A DNA stretch of 51,426 nucleotides, from NCBI GenBank assembly GCA_002067865.1, contig MVRC01000002.1, positions 1 to 51,426 of the forward strand. The letters are read 5' to 3'. Both the position numbers and the translations under genes were made by a program. The DNA comes from Methanomassiliicoccales archaeon PtaU1.Bin124. Lineage in GTDB: Archaea > Thermoplasmatota > Thermoplasmata > Methanomassiliicoccales > UBA472. Positions within the stretch are counted from its first letter, which is position 1. Each line of letters begins with the position of its first letter. Positions 42,256-50,188 of this stretch are shown one piece after another. The notes under the pieces are model-generated. The model was not told the origin of the DNA. It made no database searches and worked only from the letters and a program-made list of their open reading frames with translations.

Positions 42256-44876
42256 TCGGATACACCAAAGAACTGATCGGATCCAGGGAATGGATGATGG
42301 ACTGCGCCCTGCCGAAATGGCTGAAGTCGGAGGAGGCCGAGGGCGGATGCGGCGTGGTCGGACTGACCAGCACCGTGCCGGTGGAAGGGAAGCATTTCTT
42401 CGAGGCGCTGGCCCAGATGCACAACAGAGGCAACGGGAAGGGAGGCGGCATCGCCGCCGTCGGCCTGATGCCCGAGCAGATGGGCGTATCACGCGAGGTG
42501 CTCGACAGCCATTACCTGATCCAGGTGGCCTACATCCGGCCAGAGGTAAGGGAGGAACTGGAGAACGAGCACATCAAGAGCAACTTCCTCATCCACAAGT
42601 CCATCCAGGTGGATGAATCGAAGGACCCAGGGCTATTAGCCAGGCTGGAAGTAAGGCCACCCACGGTGGTGCGTTACTTCTGCCGTGCCAGACCTGAGGT
42701 GCTGGAGGCGTTCATCAAGGAGAAGGGGCTGCAAGGTCTGGAGAGGGCCAGGGCGGAGGACGAGTTCGTCAACCAGTCCAGCTTCCGCATCAATCACAAA
42801 TATTACGCCACATCGAACATGGCAGCGTTCGTGATGTCCCAGGGGCGGAACATGCTCATCATGAAGATCGTCGGTTACGCCGAGGACGTCATCCGGTATT
42901 ATCGCATGGAGGAGTTCAGGGCGAACATATGGATCGGCCACCAGCGCTATCCTACCAAGGGAAAGGTATGGCATCCCGGCGGGGCGCATCCCTTCATGGG
43001 GCTGGACGAGGCACTGGTCCACAACGGCGACTTTGCCAACTACTATGCGGTCTCGGAATACCTGGCCCAGAGGAACGTCACTCCCTTGTTCTTGACCGAC
43101 ACAGAAGTCTCTGTGCTCCTGTTCGATCTATTGAACCGCACCTACCGATATCCGCTGGAGTACATACTTGAGGCGCTGGCCCCGACGACGGAGAGGGACT
43201 TCCATCAACTATCGCCGGAGAAGCAGGCGCTGTATCACGCCATCCAGAGCACTCACATGCATGCATCACCGGACGGCCCTTGGTTCTTCATCATCGCACG
43301 CAATTGCCATTATGATGGAGAGATGCAGCTGATCGGGATCACTGACACATCCATGCTCCGGCCCCAGGTGTTCGCGGTGGTCGAGGGCGATATGAGGGTC
43401 GCACTGGTGGCATCTGAGAAGCAGGCCATCGACGCCACGCTGACCTCACTTTCGCAGCAATATCCCTCGGTGCCGAAGAGGGCGGATGTCTATTGGAATG
43501 CCAGGGGCGGAAGCCATACCGATGGCGGGGCCTTCATATTCAACCTGCGTCCAGACGGTAAAGGTCTCAAGCTGACCGTGACAAACAAGTTCGGGGCGGA
43601 GGTCAGCACGAACGTATCCCAGTGGGACCAGAAGGCAGACCTGGAGCTGGCCACCCCCACCCCGAACATGACCCCGGGGGCATGGGCCAGAAGATTGGCG
43701 ATCACAGATGCCGAGCCGGTCTTCCAGGAGATCGTGGCCACGATCCCCAAGATGTCCGTTAACGATGTCCAAGGACTGCTTTCCGATATTGCGTCCTCGG
43801 CATCACTGGGACCATCCGAAATGAAGCGTTCCATCGACCTGTTGACGCTCCTGATCGACCGGCGCTATCCCACTGGCCCGTACCGGCGGAGCAGGTTGGT
43901 GACCCTTTACGAGGAGACCTTGAACCGTATCCTCAGGTCCATCCCAGTTGTCCAGGAAAGGAAGGGCGGCAGATATGCCAGGGTCGATGTCAGGCACCGT
44001 GCCGGCATCGTCGTCCCAGCGGATGGGCAGGAGGTACTGGCCATCGATTGCCGCGACTTCCCCATGGAAGGTGACGAAGGTCCATCGTTCGCCATAGTGG
44101 AAGGGGTGAGGAACGGGTGGAAGAACTTCATCATGTTCGATGCGCATGGCCAGAGGTTCTTCGGTTGCGGCATAGGTTCGAACTCCAAGGGCGTTCGGAT
44201 CGACGCATATGGCACACCTGGCGATTATCTGGCATCGGGTCTGGATGGAGCCGAGATCGTGATCCATGGCAACGGGCAGGACCAACTTGGGCAGATCCTC
44301 GGATCAGGGAAGCTGGTCGTGCACGGCGATGTGGGCCAGACATTCATGTACGGTGCCAAGGGCGGCGAGGTGTTCATCATGGGCAATGCCGCGGGCCGCC
44401 CCCTCATCAACGCAGTGGGAAGGCCGAGGGTCCTCATCAACGGGACATGCCTCGACTATCTGGCCGAATCGTTCATGGCCGGTGATCCGTTGAACGGCGG
44501 AGGGTTCGTGATCTTGAATGGGATGAAGATCGATGCCGCAGGTGTCCCTGTGGAACTTCCCGCCCCATACCCGGGCGGCAACCTCTTCTCCCTTGCTTCC
44601 GGCGGGGCCATATACATACGCGACCCGCACCAGATGGTGGGTGAGGATCAGCTGAACGGAGGAAGGATATCCAAGCTTACGGCGTCCGATTGGGACCTTA
44701 TTCTGCCGTATCTGCAGGAGAACGAACGGCTGTTCAGCCTAAAGGTCGGCGATCTGTTGACAGTTGAAGGTCAGGTGAAGGAACCAGACCAGGTCTACCG
44801 TAAGGTGGAAGCGGTCCCCGTGGCCACTGCTGCCAATAAGGTCGCTCTCAATGACGACGAGTCTGCTGGCGATTAA
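42252..44876 (+). CDS. Glutamate synthase class II amidotransferase (GltB1) fused to GXGXG domain (GltB3)
   Basis: 874-residue protein. The N-terminal glutamine amidotransferase has the nucleophile candidate C33 in GGCGVVGLTS, behind a 32-residue leader instead of the bare N-terminal Cys of processed GltB. Glutaminase residues appear as IGHQRYPTKGKVWHPGGAHPF and LVHNGDFANYYAV. The middle and the C-terminal beta-helix (GXGXG) domain from about residue 635 show GCGIGSNSKGVRIDAYGTPG, IHGNGQDQLGQ, GKLVVHGDVGQTFMYGAKGGEVFIMGNAAGRPL and LNGGGFVILNG. It releases ammonia from glutamine for the GltB2 site. In other archaea these domains are often separate proteins. ATGA overlap with gltB2 indicates translational coupling. 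Confidence 0.93.
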   Translation: MIGYTKELIGSREWMMDCALPKWLKSEEAEGGCGVVGLTSTVPVEGKHFFEALAQMHNRGNGKGGGIAAVGLMPEQMGVSREVLDSHYLIQVAYIRPEVREELENEHIKSNFLIHKSIQVDESKDPGLLARLEVRPPTVVRYFCRARPEVLEAFIKEKGLQGLERARAEDEFVNQSSFRINHKYYATSNMAAFVMSQGRNMLIMKIVGYAEDVIRYYRMEEFRANIWIGHQRYPTKGKVWHPGGAHPFMGLDEALVHNGDFANYYAVSEYLAQRNVTPLFLTDTEVSVLLFDLLNRTYRYPLEYILEALAPTTERDFHQLSPEKQALYHAIQSTHMHASPDGPWFFIIARNCHYDGEMQLIGITDTSMLRPQVFAVVEGDMRVALVASEKQAIDATLTSLSQQYPSVPKRADVYWNARGGSHTDGGAFIFNLRPDGKGLKLTVTNKFGAEVSTNVSQWDQKADLELATPTPNMTPGAWARRLAITDAEPVFQEIVATIPKMSVNDVQGLLSDIASSASLGPSEMKRSIDLLTLLIDRRYPTGPYRRSRLVTLYEETLNRILRSIPVVQERKGGRYARVDVRHRAGIVVPADGQEVLAIDCRDFPMEGDEGPSFAIVEGVRNGWKNFIMFDAHGQRFFGCGIGSNSKGVRIDAYGTPGDYLASGLDGAEIVIHGNGQDQLGQILGSGKLVVHGDVGQTFMYGAKGGEVFIMGNAAGRPLINAVGRPRVLINGTCLDYLAESFMAGDPLNGGGFVILNGMKIDAAGVPVELPAPYPGGNLFSLASGGAIYIRDPHQMVGEDQLNGGRISKLTASDWDLILPYLQENERLFSLKVGDLLTVEGQVKEPDQVYRKVEAVPVATAANKVALNDDESAGD

Positions 44877-44967
44877 CCCCCCAACAACGCCCCTAAACCC
44901 TTTCAAACCTCTTACTGTTCTTTCACCCGCGTCAGACTCCCGGGCCTGAAGTATTTACTTTCCCTAC

Positions 44968-45804
44968 ATGCTTACGATGCCTGTGGCGGACAACGGCGAA
45001 CTGATGACGATCGGCGCGTTCTCCATGATGACCAGGTTGACCCAGAGGGCACTCCGCCTCTACGAGGAGAAGGGACTTCTGTTGCCGGTCAGGAAGGAGA
45101 TCACCGGATATCGCTGGTATGCCTATAGCCAGATCAACAAAGGGATACGGCTTAAGATCCTGGCCGATCTGGGGTTCGGGCTCCATTCCATGAGGGAGGC
45201 GATGGATGCCTTCGACCGTGGCGATGCGGATAGACTGGTCGAACTGGAGAACGAACGAAGGGCGGAGATCGATCGGAATGTCGATGGCCTGCTGACCGTC
45301 AGAAGGCAGCTGGAGGGGAACGCCCTCCTAGAGGTGTTGAACATGAAGGAACAGGAACCAGTAGAGAAGATGCTGCCGGAGATGAGAGTGGTCAGCATAA
45401 GGACCAAAGGAAAGTACAGCGAGGTCATACCTCAAAGCATCGGAAGGATATGCCAGTCATTGATAAAGCAGTCCCAGGTGCGCATGTGCGGATCGCCACT
45501 AGTGATCTATCATGATGAAGAGTACAAGGAGAACGACGCCGACGTCGAGATAGCCGTCCCGGTCACCGGAAAGGTGACGGTGGAAGCAGAAATGGAGGTC
45601 AAGACGCTCCCTGCCACCAAGGTGCTCTCGATAGTGCACAAAGGGCCATATCATCTGGTCACCCATGCCTGGGGCAAGGCAGGACAGTATGCCAAGCAGC
45701 ATGGATATAAAGTGCTGGGCCAGTGCCGTGAGGTGTACCTCAACGACCCGTCCGAGGTCGGACCCGCCGAATATCTGACCGAGGTCCAACTAAGGGTCGA
45801 ATGA
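44968..45804 (+). CDS. MerR-family regulator with GyrI-like effector domain
   Basis: Up to 278 residues. N-terminal MerR HTH: MTIGAFSMMTRLTQRALRLYEEKGLLLPVRKEITGYRWYAYSQI, a coiled-coil linker (NERRAEIDRNVDGLLTVRRQL), then a GyrI-like small-molecule-binding domain from about residue 130 (MRVVSIRTKGKYSEVIPQSIG...VLSIVHKGPYHLV...EVYLNDPSEVGPAEYLTEVQLRV). The layout matches BmrR/TipA-type activators. The ORF opens at ATG 44968, but ATG 45004 (MTIGAFS) is where MerR proteins normally begin, and the TATA-like GTATTTACT (44952-44960) also favours it. It follows the glutamate-synthase-like operon by 91 nt; a regulatory link is possible but not shown. Confidence 0.88.
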   Translation: MLTMPVADNGELMTIGAFSMMTRLTQRALRLYEEKGLLLPVRKEITGYRWYAYSQINKGIRLKILADLGFGLHSMREAMDAFDRGDADRLVELENERRAEIDRNVDGLLTVRRQLEGNALLEVLNMKEQEPVEKMLPEMRVVSIRTKGKYSEVIPQSIGRICQSLIKQSQVRMCGSPLVIYHDEEYKENDADVEIAVPVTGKVTVEAEMEVKTLPATKVLSIVHKGPYHLVTHAWGKAGQYAKQHGYKVLGQCREVYLNDPSEVGPAEYLTEVQLRVE

Positions 45805-45924
45805 CCCATTTTTTCATCATTTTAATATCATGGAGCGGTATTTCCCAGGCAGAAGGGTGGTACCATCGAGGAAAAGATCGCAGCCATCAATAAGAATCTG
45901 AGGTCAAAGGACAAGGCGGCGGTA

Positions 45925-46410
45925 TTGAGCGCCCTCGAATTGCTCTCCGATATGGTCAAGGACGGAACGACCCCGGAGTCATCATTGGACCCCCTGGACG
46001 ACCTCATGATGAACGAGGACCTGGAGATACGCAAGGCAGCCCTTTTTCTGCTGGGCAAGTTCGCCTTGAAGAAGTCGGGCCACATGGAGTCCGTTCCGAT
46101 GCTTAACGACATGCTGAGAGACCAGGACCCGGAGATTAGAGAGAACGCCGCCTGGGCATTGGGGGAGTTGGCCGGGATCGATGTGGGCGAGCTATGCACC
46201 CCATACTACCTCAACTATCCATTGAAGGACGACGTGGCCGAGGTGCGGGCCATGGCCGCATGGGCCGAAGGCAGGTATGCCGAAAAGATGGGGGTCGGCA
46301 GGAACGATACCGTCCGCCTGCTGAAGGAGCTGTTGGAGGACGAGAGCGGACAGGTGAGGAAGGGCGCTGAATGGTCTCTTCAGCGATTCAAGGAGATCGG
46401 CCTCGAGTGA
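45925..46410 (+). CDS. HEAT-repeat protein
   Basis: 161 residues from TTG 45925, with HEAT/armadillo-like repeats visible: EDLEIRKAALFLLGKFAL, DQDPEIRENAAWALGEL, DDVAEVRAMAAWAEGRYAE and DESGQVRKGAEWSLQRF. Such repeats bind proteins or act in phycobilin-lyase-like adapters; the role here is unknown. The reading frame is open upstream to a TAA at 45823-45825, with plausible HEAT-like sequence (TIEEKIAAINKNLRSKDKAAVLSALELL) but no ATG, GTG or TTG in frame before 45925. A GGTGG precedes an ATC codon at 45865, so a longer protein with an unusual start or a sequence error is possible. TATA-like TTTAATATC at 45821. Confidence 0.8.
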   Translation: MSALELLSDMVKDGTTPESSLDPLDDLMMNEDLEIRKAALFLLGKFALKKSGHMESVPMLNDMLRDQDPEIRENAAWALGELAGIDVGELCTPYYLNYPLKDDVAEVRAMAAWAEGRYAEKMGVGRNDTVRLLKELLEDESGQVRKGAEWSLQRFKEIGLE

Positions 46411-46434
46411 ACGAGTGGTTTTTATCGTGAGGGA

Positions 46435-47049
46435 TCACTGGTTCATGTTCTTGACCAATTCCCATCTCTCCTTGATGATGTCCAGTGAACCAGTAGTCTC
46501 CTCGTGATGAAGATCGAGGACCTTGGCAAAATTACAGGAGCATTTGCGGGCATGGGCCACGTCGCCTTTCCCAGTGTCAATGAACAGGCAGCGGGAGAAG
46601 CCTTCGAAGATCATCTTCAGCACCTCGTCCTCCTTGTAACCCTGGTCGGCTACGCAATCCATGTGGAACAACTTGTTGAGCCCATCCATTCCGTAGGTCG
46701 CCCATCCGCTCGGATAGAACCAGGTTATCCCTCCATTCTTCTTCTGACGGTGGTATTCCTCCGTTCCAAGAAGGGAAGCGATGCAGTCCTCATCCTCCAA
46801 CATGACCGTGGGCAAGCTCAGCTCGAGCGGTAGACCTTTCAGCGCCTGGCAATGAGCGTATCCCAGGAAAACGACATCCGCCTTGCCCTTCAGCGATTCT
46901 ACCTTTTTCTTCAATTCCTGCTTCATGGTCTCCGGCTCAAGGTGGAGTCCAAAGTCCAGATACTCTTTGGAGACGATCTCCTCATCTCCCGCCACTACAG
47001 ACTCGATCTCTTCACGGATTGCATCGCAGGCCACTATCGCGATTCGCAT
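46435..47049 (-). CDS. DUF1638 family protein
   Basis: 204-residue protein of the DUF1638 family, common in methanogens and often near corrinoid methyltransferase genes. Motifs: IVACDAIREEIESVV at the N-terminus, VVFLGYAHCQALKGL, LEDEDCIASLLGTEEYHRQ and YPSGWATYGMDGL. Several conserved cysteines could bind a metal or cofactor. The function has not been established to my knowledge. No methyltransferase genes lie near it here. It begins 116 nt from the divergent Bat-type regulator at 47166. Confidence 0.85.
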   Translation of the reverse strand: MRIAIVACDAIREEIESVVAGDEEIVSKEYLDFGLHLEPETMKQELKKKVESLKGKADVVFLGYAHCQALKGLPLELSLPTVMLEDEDCIASLLGTEEYHRQKKNGGITWFYPSGWATYGMDGLNKLFHMDCVADQGYKEDEVLKMIFEGFSRCLFIDTGKGDVAHARKCSCNFAKVLDLHHEETTGSLDIIKERWELVKNMNQ

Positions 47050-47165
47050 CTGATCGGACCTGGTGAATGAAATGCGGGATATTCATTTTGGGCCCGTTTT
47101 TCAATGTCCGATCTCAGACACATTTTGCTCAGGATTATTTACTGTCCTAGAGATATGGGTATCAC

Positions 47166-47798
47166 ATGATGGAGGTCGAGTTCGACATACTGAACATGGA
47201 TGGGTGGATATCCTCCGTGGCATCGAACAACCTATGTTCCATCAAGATCTTGGATTGCATACCATGGCAAGGGATCGGAGGACAGGCCCGATTTTCCCTC
47301 ACCAGCAACAATGGGAGCAAGGTCCTGAAGGAGATCTCCCAGCATCCGGATATCAGCAGTATCGAGGCGGAAGAGCTGAACGATGGCACCATTCATGGTT
47401 CGGTAGGCATGAGGAACTGTGGTCTCATCCGCACCATACTCTCCTCAGGCTGCTTCCTTGAACTGGCATCCTCCGAAGGCGACGGGATCGTGAGGATGAA
47501 GATCACCTCTGGTAGCGAAGGATCGATCCCCGCCCTGATCAAAAAATTGGATGAGATGGGGCTGATCGTGGAGATCCGCCGGCTCTCGCGGATGAGGGCC
47601 GAACCTCGCTTGAACAGGCACCAGGAGGAACTGGTGAAAAGGGCGCTGGATGAAGGGTATTACGATATCCCACGCAGGATCACAGCCAAGCAGCTAGCTG
47701 AAAAATGTGATGTTGCCACCTCGACCCTTCGAGAATCGTTAGTCCGCGCAGAGCGGGCGGCCCTGAAAAAATATCTTGAGATCAACGACGAACACTGA
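47166..47798 (+). CDS. HTH_10 (Bat-type) transcriptional regulator
   Basis: 210 residues. C-terminal HTH_10: LNRHQEELVKRALDEGYYDIPRRITAKQLAEKCDVATSTLRESLVRAER, the pattern seen in the regulator at 33155. The N-terminal 145 residues are an alpha/beta domain with repeated halves (ARFSLTSNNGSKVLKEI and GIVRMKITSGSEGSIPALIKKL), probably effector binding. TATA-like GATTATTTACTG (47132-47143) lies about 25 nt upstream of the ATG. A nearby regulatory target could be the divergent DUF1638 gene or the flavodoxin gene; nothing in the sequence decides. Confidence 0.88.
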   Translation: MMEVEFDILNMDGWISSVASNNLCSIKILDCIPWQGIGGQARFSLTSNNGSKVLKEISQHPDISSIEAEELNDGTIHGSVGMRNCGLIRTILSSGCFLELASSEGDGIVRMKITSGSEGSIPALIKKLDEMGLIVEIRRLSRMRAEPRLNRHQEELVKRALDEGYYDIPRRITAKQLAEKCDVATSTLRESLVRAERAALKKYLEINDEH

Positions 47799-47866
47799 TC
47801 CTTGTTAATGGCGGGGCTGAACCGACATTGATATGAAGCTGCCAGCCCCTTCATCGATCTGGGGAA

Positions 47867-48331
47867 GTGATGAGGGCCATCGTTGCGTTCGATAGCATAT
47901 ATGGCAATACCCGAAAGGTCGCGGAGACCATTGTGGTCGAGCTGATAGCCAACAGGCACAAGGCCACGCTCGTGTCCGTCCGAGAAAGACAAGACGTGCC
48001 AGATGCCGATATATTATTTATCGGTTCTCCCACGCGCCTGGGCAGGATGACAGGTCGGACCAGGCGTTTTATCACAAGAATGGATGAAGAAGCGTGGAAA
48101 GGAACGACCGTCGTGCCTTTCGACACTTTCATCCGGTCACCGGACCAACTTGCCATGATTCCATTGATGGGAATGAACACGAAAGGGGCCGCGCCGAGAT
48201 TGGCCGAGATGCTTCGGTCCAAGGGTATGGATGTCAAGGAGCCGTTGAGGGTCGGCGTGGAAGGGAGAAAAGGCCCGCTGGCTACCGATTATAAAAAGAT
48301 CGTCAAGACATATCTGAACTCCATTCTGTGA
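47867..48331 (+). CDS. Flavodoxin-like protein
   Basis: 154-residue flavodoxin-fold protein. The FMN phosphate-binding loop is SIYGNTRKVAE (10-20), with the later loops IGSPTRLGRMTGRTRRF (53-69) and VPFDTFIRSPDQ. Length (about 150) fits a stand-alone flavodoxin, and it may supply electrons to radical SAM or other anaerobic enzymes, such as the NrdG in this window. The start is GTG 47867 or ATG 47870, with a Shine-Dalgarno-like GGGGAAG upstream. The lack of acidic stretches typical of low-potential flavodoxins leaves the partner uncertain. Confidence 0.88.
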   Translation: MMRAIVAFDSIYGNTRKVAETIVVELIANRHKATLVSVRERQDVPDADILFIGSPTRLGRMTGRTRRFITRMDEEAWKGTTVVPFDTFIRSPDQLAMIPLMGMNTKGAAPRLAEMLRSKGMDVKEPLRVGVEGRKGPLATDYKKIVKTYLNSIL

Positions 48332-48402
48332 CGAGTCAAATATTTTAGTTCAAAATCACATATATCTACCCCGTCGTCGTTCTACCCCCGGGTGCAGTTG
48401 AT

Positions 48403-49473
48403 ATGACCACCAGGATAGCGATCATAGGGGGATTCCTCGGAGCGGGCAAGACCACCATAATCAACAAGCTGGCCAAATCATTGAAGGAGAAGGGGAACAA
48501 TGTGGCCATCATCACCAATGACCAGGGCGAGGCATTGGTCGACACCAAATATTGTGCCGACAACGGCATCGAGGTGGCAGAGGTGCTCCGCGGTTGCTTC
48601 TGTTGCAAGTTCCCTGATTTCATGCATTCCGCTCGCGGACTGGTGGGCAGCAAGGGGCCCGAGGTCATCCTGGCTGAACCGGTCGGTTCATGCACCGACC
48701 TTCTCGCCACTGTCGTGGCACCGTTGAAGGTCATGTATCCCAAGGAGTTCACCGTCGCCCCGCTCGTGATCCTGGTGGACTCGGAGCGAGTGCTGGAGCA
48801 AGGCTTCGACCCTGAGAAGATCGGCGATTACCTGCGGAAGCACCAGATCATGGAGGCTGAGCACGTTGTGTTGTCGAAGACCGACAAGGTCACGGCGGAA
48901 GAGCTCGACGAGATAAAAGAGGTCATCACGACCCTGAACCCCCATGCCCACATCATATCCTATTCCGCCATCACGAACAAAGGGCTCGACAAGATACTGG
49001 CGATCATCCTTTCCAACGATGTCAGCGCCAGGACCCCGGTGGACATCGACTACGACATCTATGCCAAGGCCGAGGCCGAGCTGGGTTGGTATAATGGAAC
49101 CTTCCGCTTCCATGCGAAGGACAAGGTCGATGGCTATGACATCGCCACCAAGGTGTTGCGTTCCATCGCCGCGCAGTATGGCGCCGATGATATCGCCCAT
49201 GCCAAGATCATGCTGCAATCGGAAAGATCGAGCATGAAGATCAGCTCGGTCATGCAGAACATCACCGTGGACAACGTTTCTGGCTCACGTTATGCCGATG
49301 GGAATGTGACCCTCACGGTGAATGCCAGGATCGTCTCATCACCTGAAATGCTCAGGCAGACCGTGAGGATGGCCGTGCAGAAGACCATGGAACAGGCCAA
49401 CATAGCCATGAGCGGGTTCGAGGACGACTGCTTCTCGCCGTCACGGCCGAACCCCACCCATCGGATGAAGTGA
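48403..49473 (+). CDS. CobW/G3E-family GTPase (CxCC)
   Basis: 356-residue P-loop GTPase of the COG0523/G3E type. Walker A GGFLGAGKTT (9-18), the metal motif GCFCCKF (C65, C67, C68) and the guanine-specificity SKTD in VVLSKTDKV are visible. The C-terminal domain (ELGWYNGTFRFHAKDK...) differs from the usual CobW_C, but is shared with the paralog at 50189. G3E GTPases load metals (Zn, Co, Ni) into target enzymes; the metal here is unknown. A TATA-like ACATATATCTA (about 48358-48367) precedes the ATG by 35 nt. The set with the Cys-rich regulator and second copy spans 48403-51307. Confidence 0.88.
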   Translation: MTTRIAIIGGFLGAGKTTIINKLAKSLKEKGNNVAIITNDQGEALVDTKYCADNGIEVAEVLRGCFCCKFPDFMHSARGLVGSKGPEVILAEPVGSCTDLLATVVAPLKVMYPKEFTVAPLVILVDSERVLEQGFDPEKIGDYLRKHQIMEAEHVVLSKTDKVTAEELDEIKEVITTLNPHAHIISYSAITNKGLDKILAIILSNDVSARTPVDIDYDIYAKAEAELGWYNGTFRFHAKDKVDGYDIATKVLRSIAAQYGADDIAHAKIMLQSERSSMKISSVMQNITVDNVSGSRYADGNVTLTVNARIVSSPEMLRQTVRMAVQKTMEQANIAMSGFEDDCFSPSRPNPTHRMK

Positions 49474-49535
49474 ACGATGGAACGATTTAAAAAAACAGTT
49501 AAAACTCAAATAATAGAGGGAGGGTATTAATCCCC

Positions 49536-50153
49536 GTGAAGTCCAACTGCAGGATCGAGATAGCACACATCGACCCCGAGACATACACCTCGCTGGTCAA
49601 TCATGATCTGCGGAAGCAGATCCTGCGCACTCTCTATTCCATGGCAAAGGGAGGCCCGATCACGAAACAGCAGTTGGCCGACCGGGTCGGGGCAGGCTAT
49701 CATCAACTCGTCTATCAGCTGAACAATCATCTGCAGGACTTCTGGACCGTCAAGGAGGAACAGAAGGTCAGAGGCACCCGGATGGAGCTGATCGCTCCAG
49801 CGTATCCAGACACCATCTTCATCTCGATCGGGAAGGACAACGGCATCTTCATCGTCGACCCGATAGCCAATCTGTTCGGTGCGCTGCACAAGGTCGGCAC
49901 TCGTTGTGACCAGTGCAGCCCCCACGAATCCCGCAGATGCGTCAACCATGCCATGCAGGGAGGATGTTGCTCGCGCGAGCCATCCGAGACGGAGATGGCA
50001 CTTCTCATGGCCAACGGCCGAAAGCTTCCGTTCCGGGTCGTCGACCAGGCCATTCTCTGTGCGCTTCGCGGGATACCTGAAGGAAGCACCTGCGCCATCG
50101 AGATCCCCTGCGATGGCTGTGCCTTCATGAAGAAGTTCATCGCGGTCCATTAA
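49536..50153 (+). CDS. Winged-helix protein with Cys-rich sensor region
   Basis: 205 residues. The N-terminal HTH (SLVNHDLRKQILRTLYSMAKGGPITKQQLADRVGAGYHQLVYQLNNHL) resembles ArsR/MarR winged helices. The C-terminal half holds CDQCSPHESRRCVNH, GGCC and CAIEIPCDGCAF, at least nine cysteines with two His, apt for a metal or Fe-S sensor. Family unknown. GTG 49536 is preceded by GGGAGGG (about 49518-49524). It lies between two CobW-like GTPase genes and so may regulate metal insertion; this is an inference. The TATA-like GATTTAAAA near 49483 suggests its own promoter. Confidence 0.75.
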   Translation: MKSNCRIEIAHIDPETYTSLVNHDLRKQILRTLYSMAKGGPITKQQLADRVGAGYHQLVYQLNNHLQDFWTVKEEQKVRGTRMELIAPAYPDTIFISIGKDNGIFIVDPIANLFGALHKVGTRCDQCSPHESRRCVNHAMQGGCCSREPSETEMALLMANGRKLPFRVVDQAILCALRGIPEGSTCAIEIPCDGCAFMKKFIAVH

Positions 50154-50188
50154 TTGAGTTCCGGGGAAAGCATTTAACGGCCTAAAAC

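Noticed and set aside
41122-42492. 456-codon open frame on the minus strand opposite gltB2 and the GATase gene
   Set aside because: Its composition is typical of an antisense shadow of GC-rich coding DNA. It matches no family, and both plus-strand genes across it are certain.
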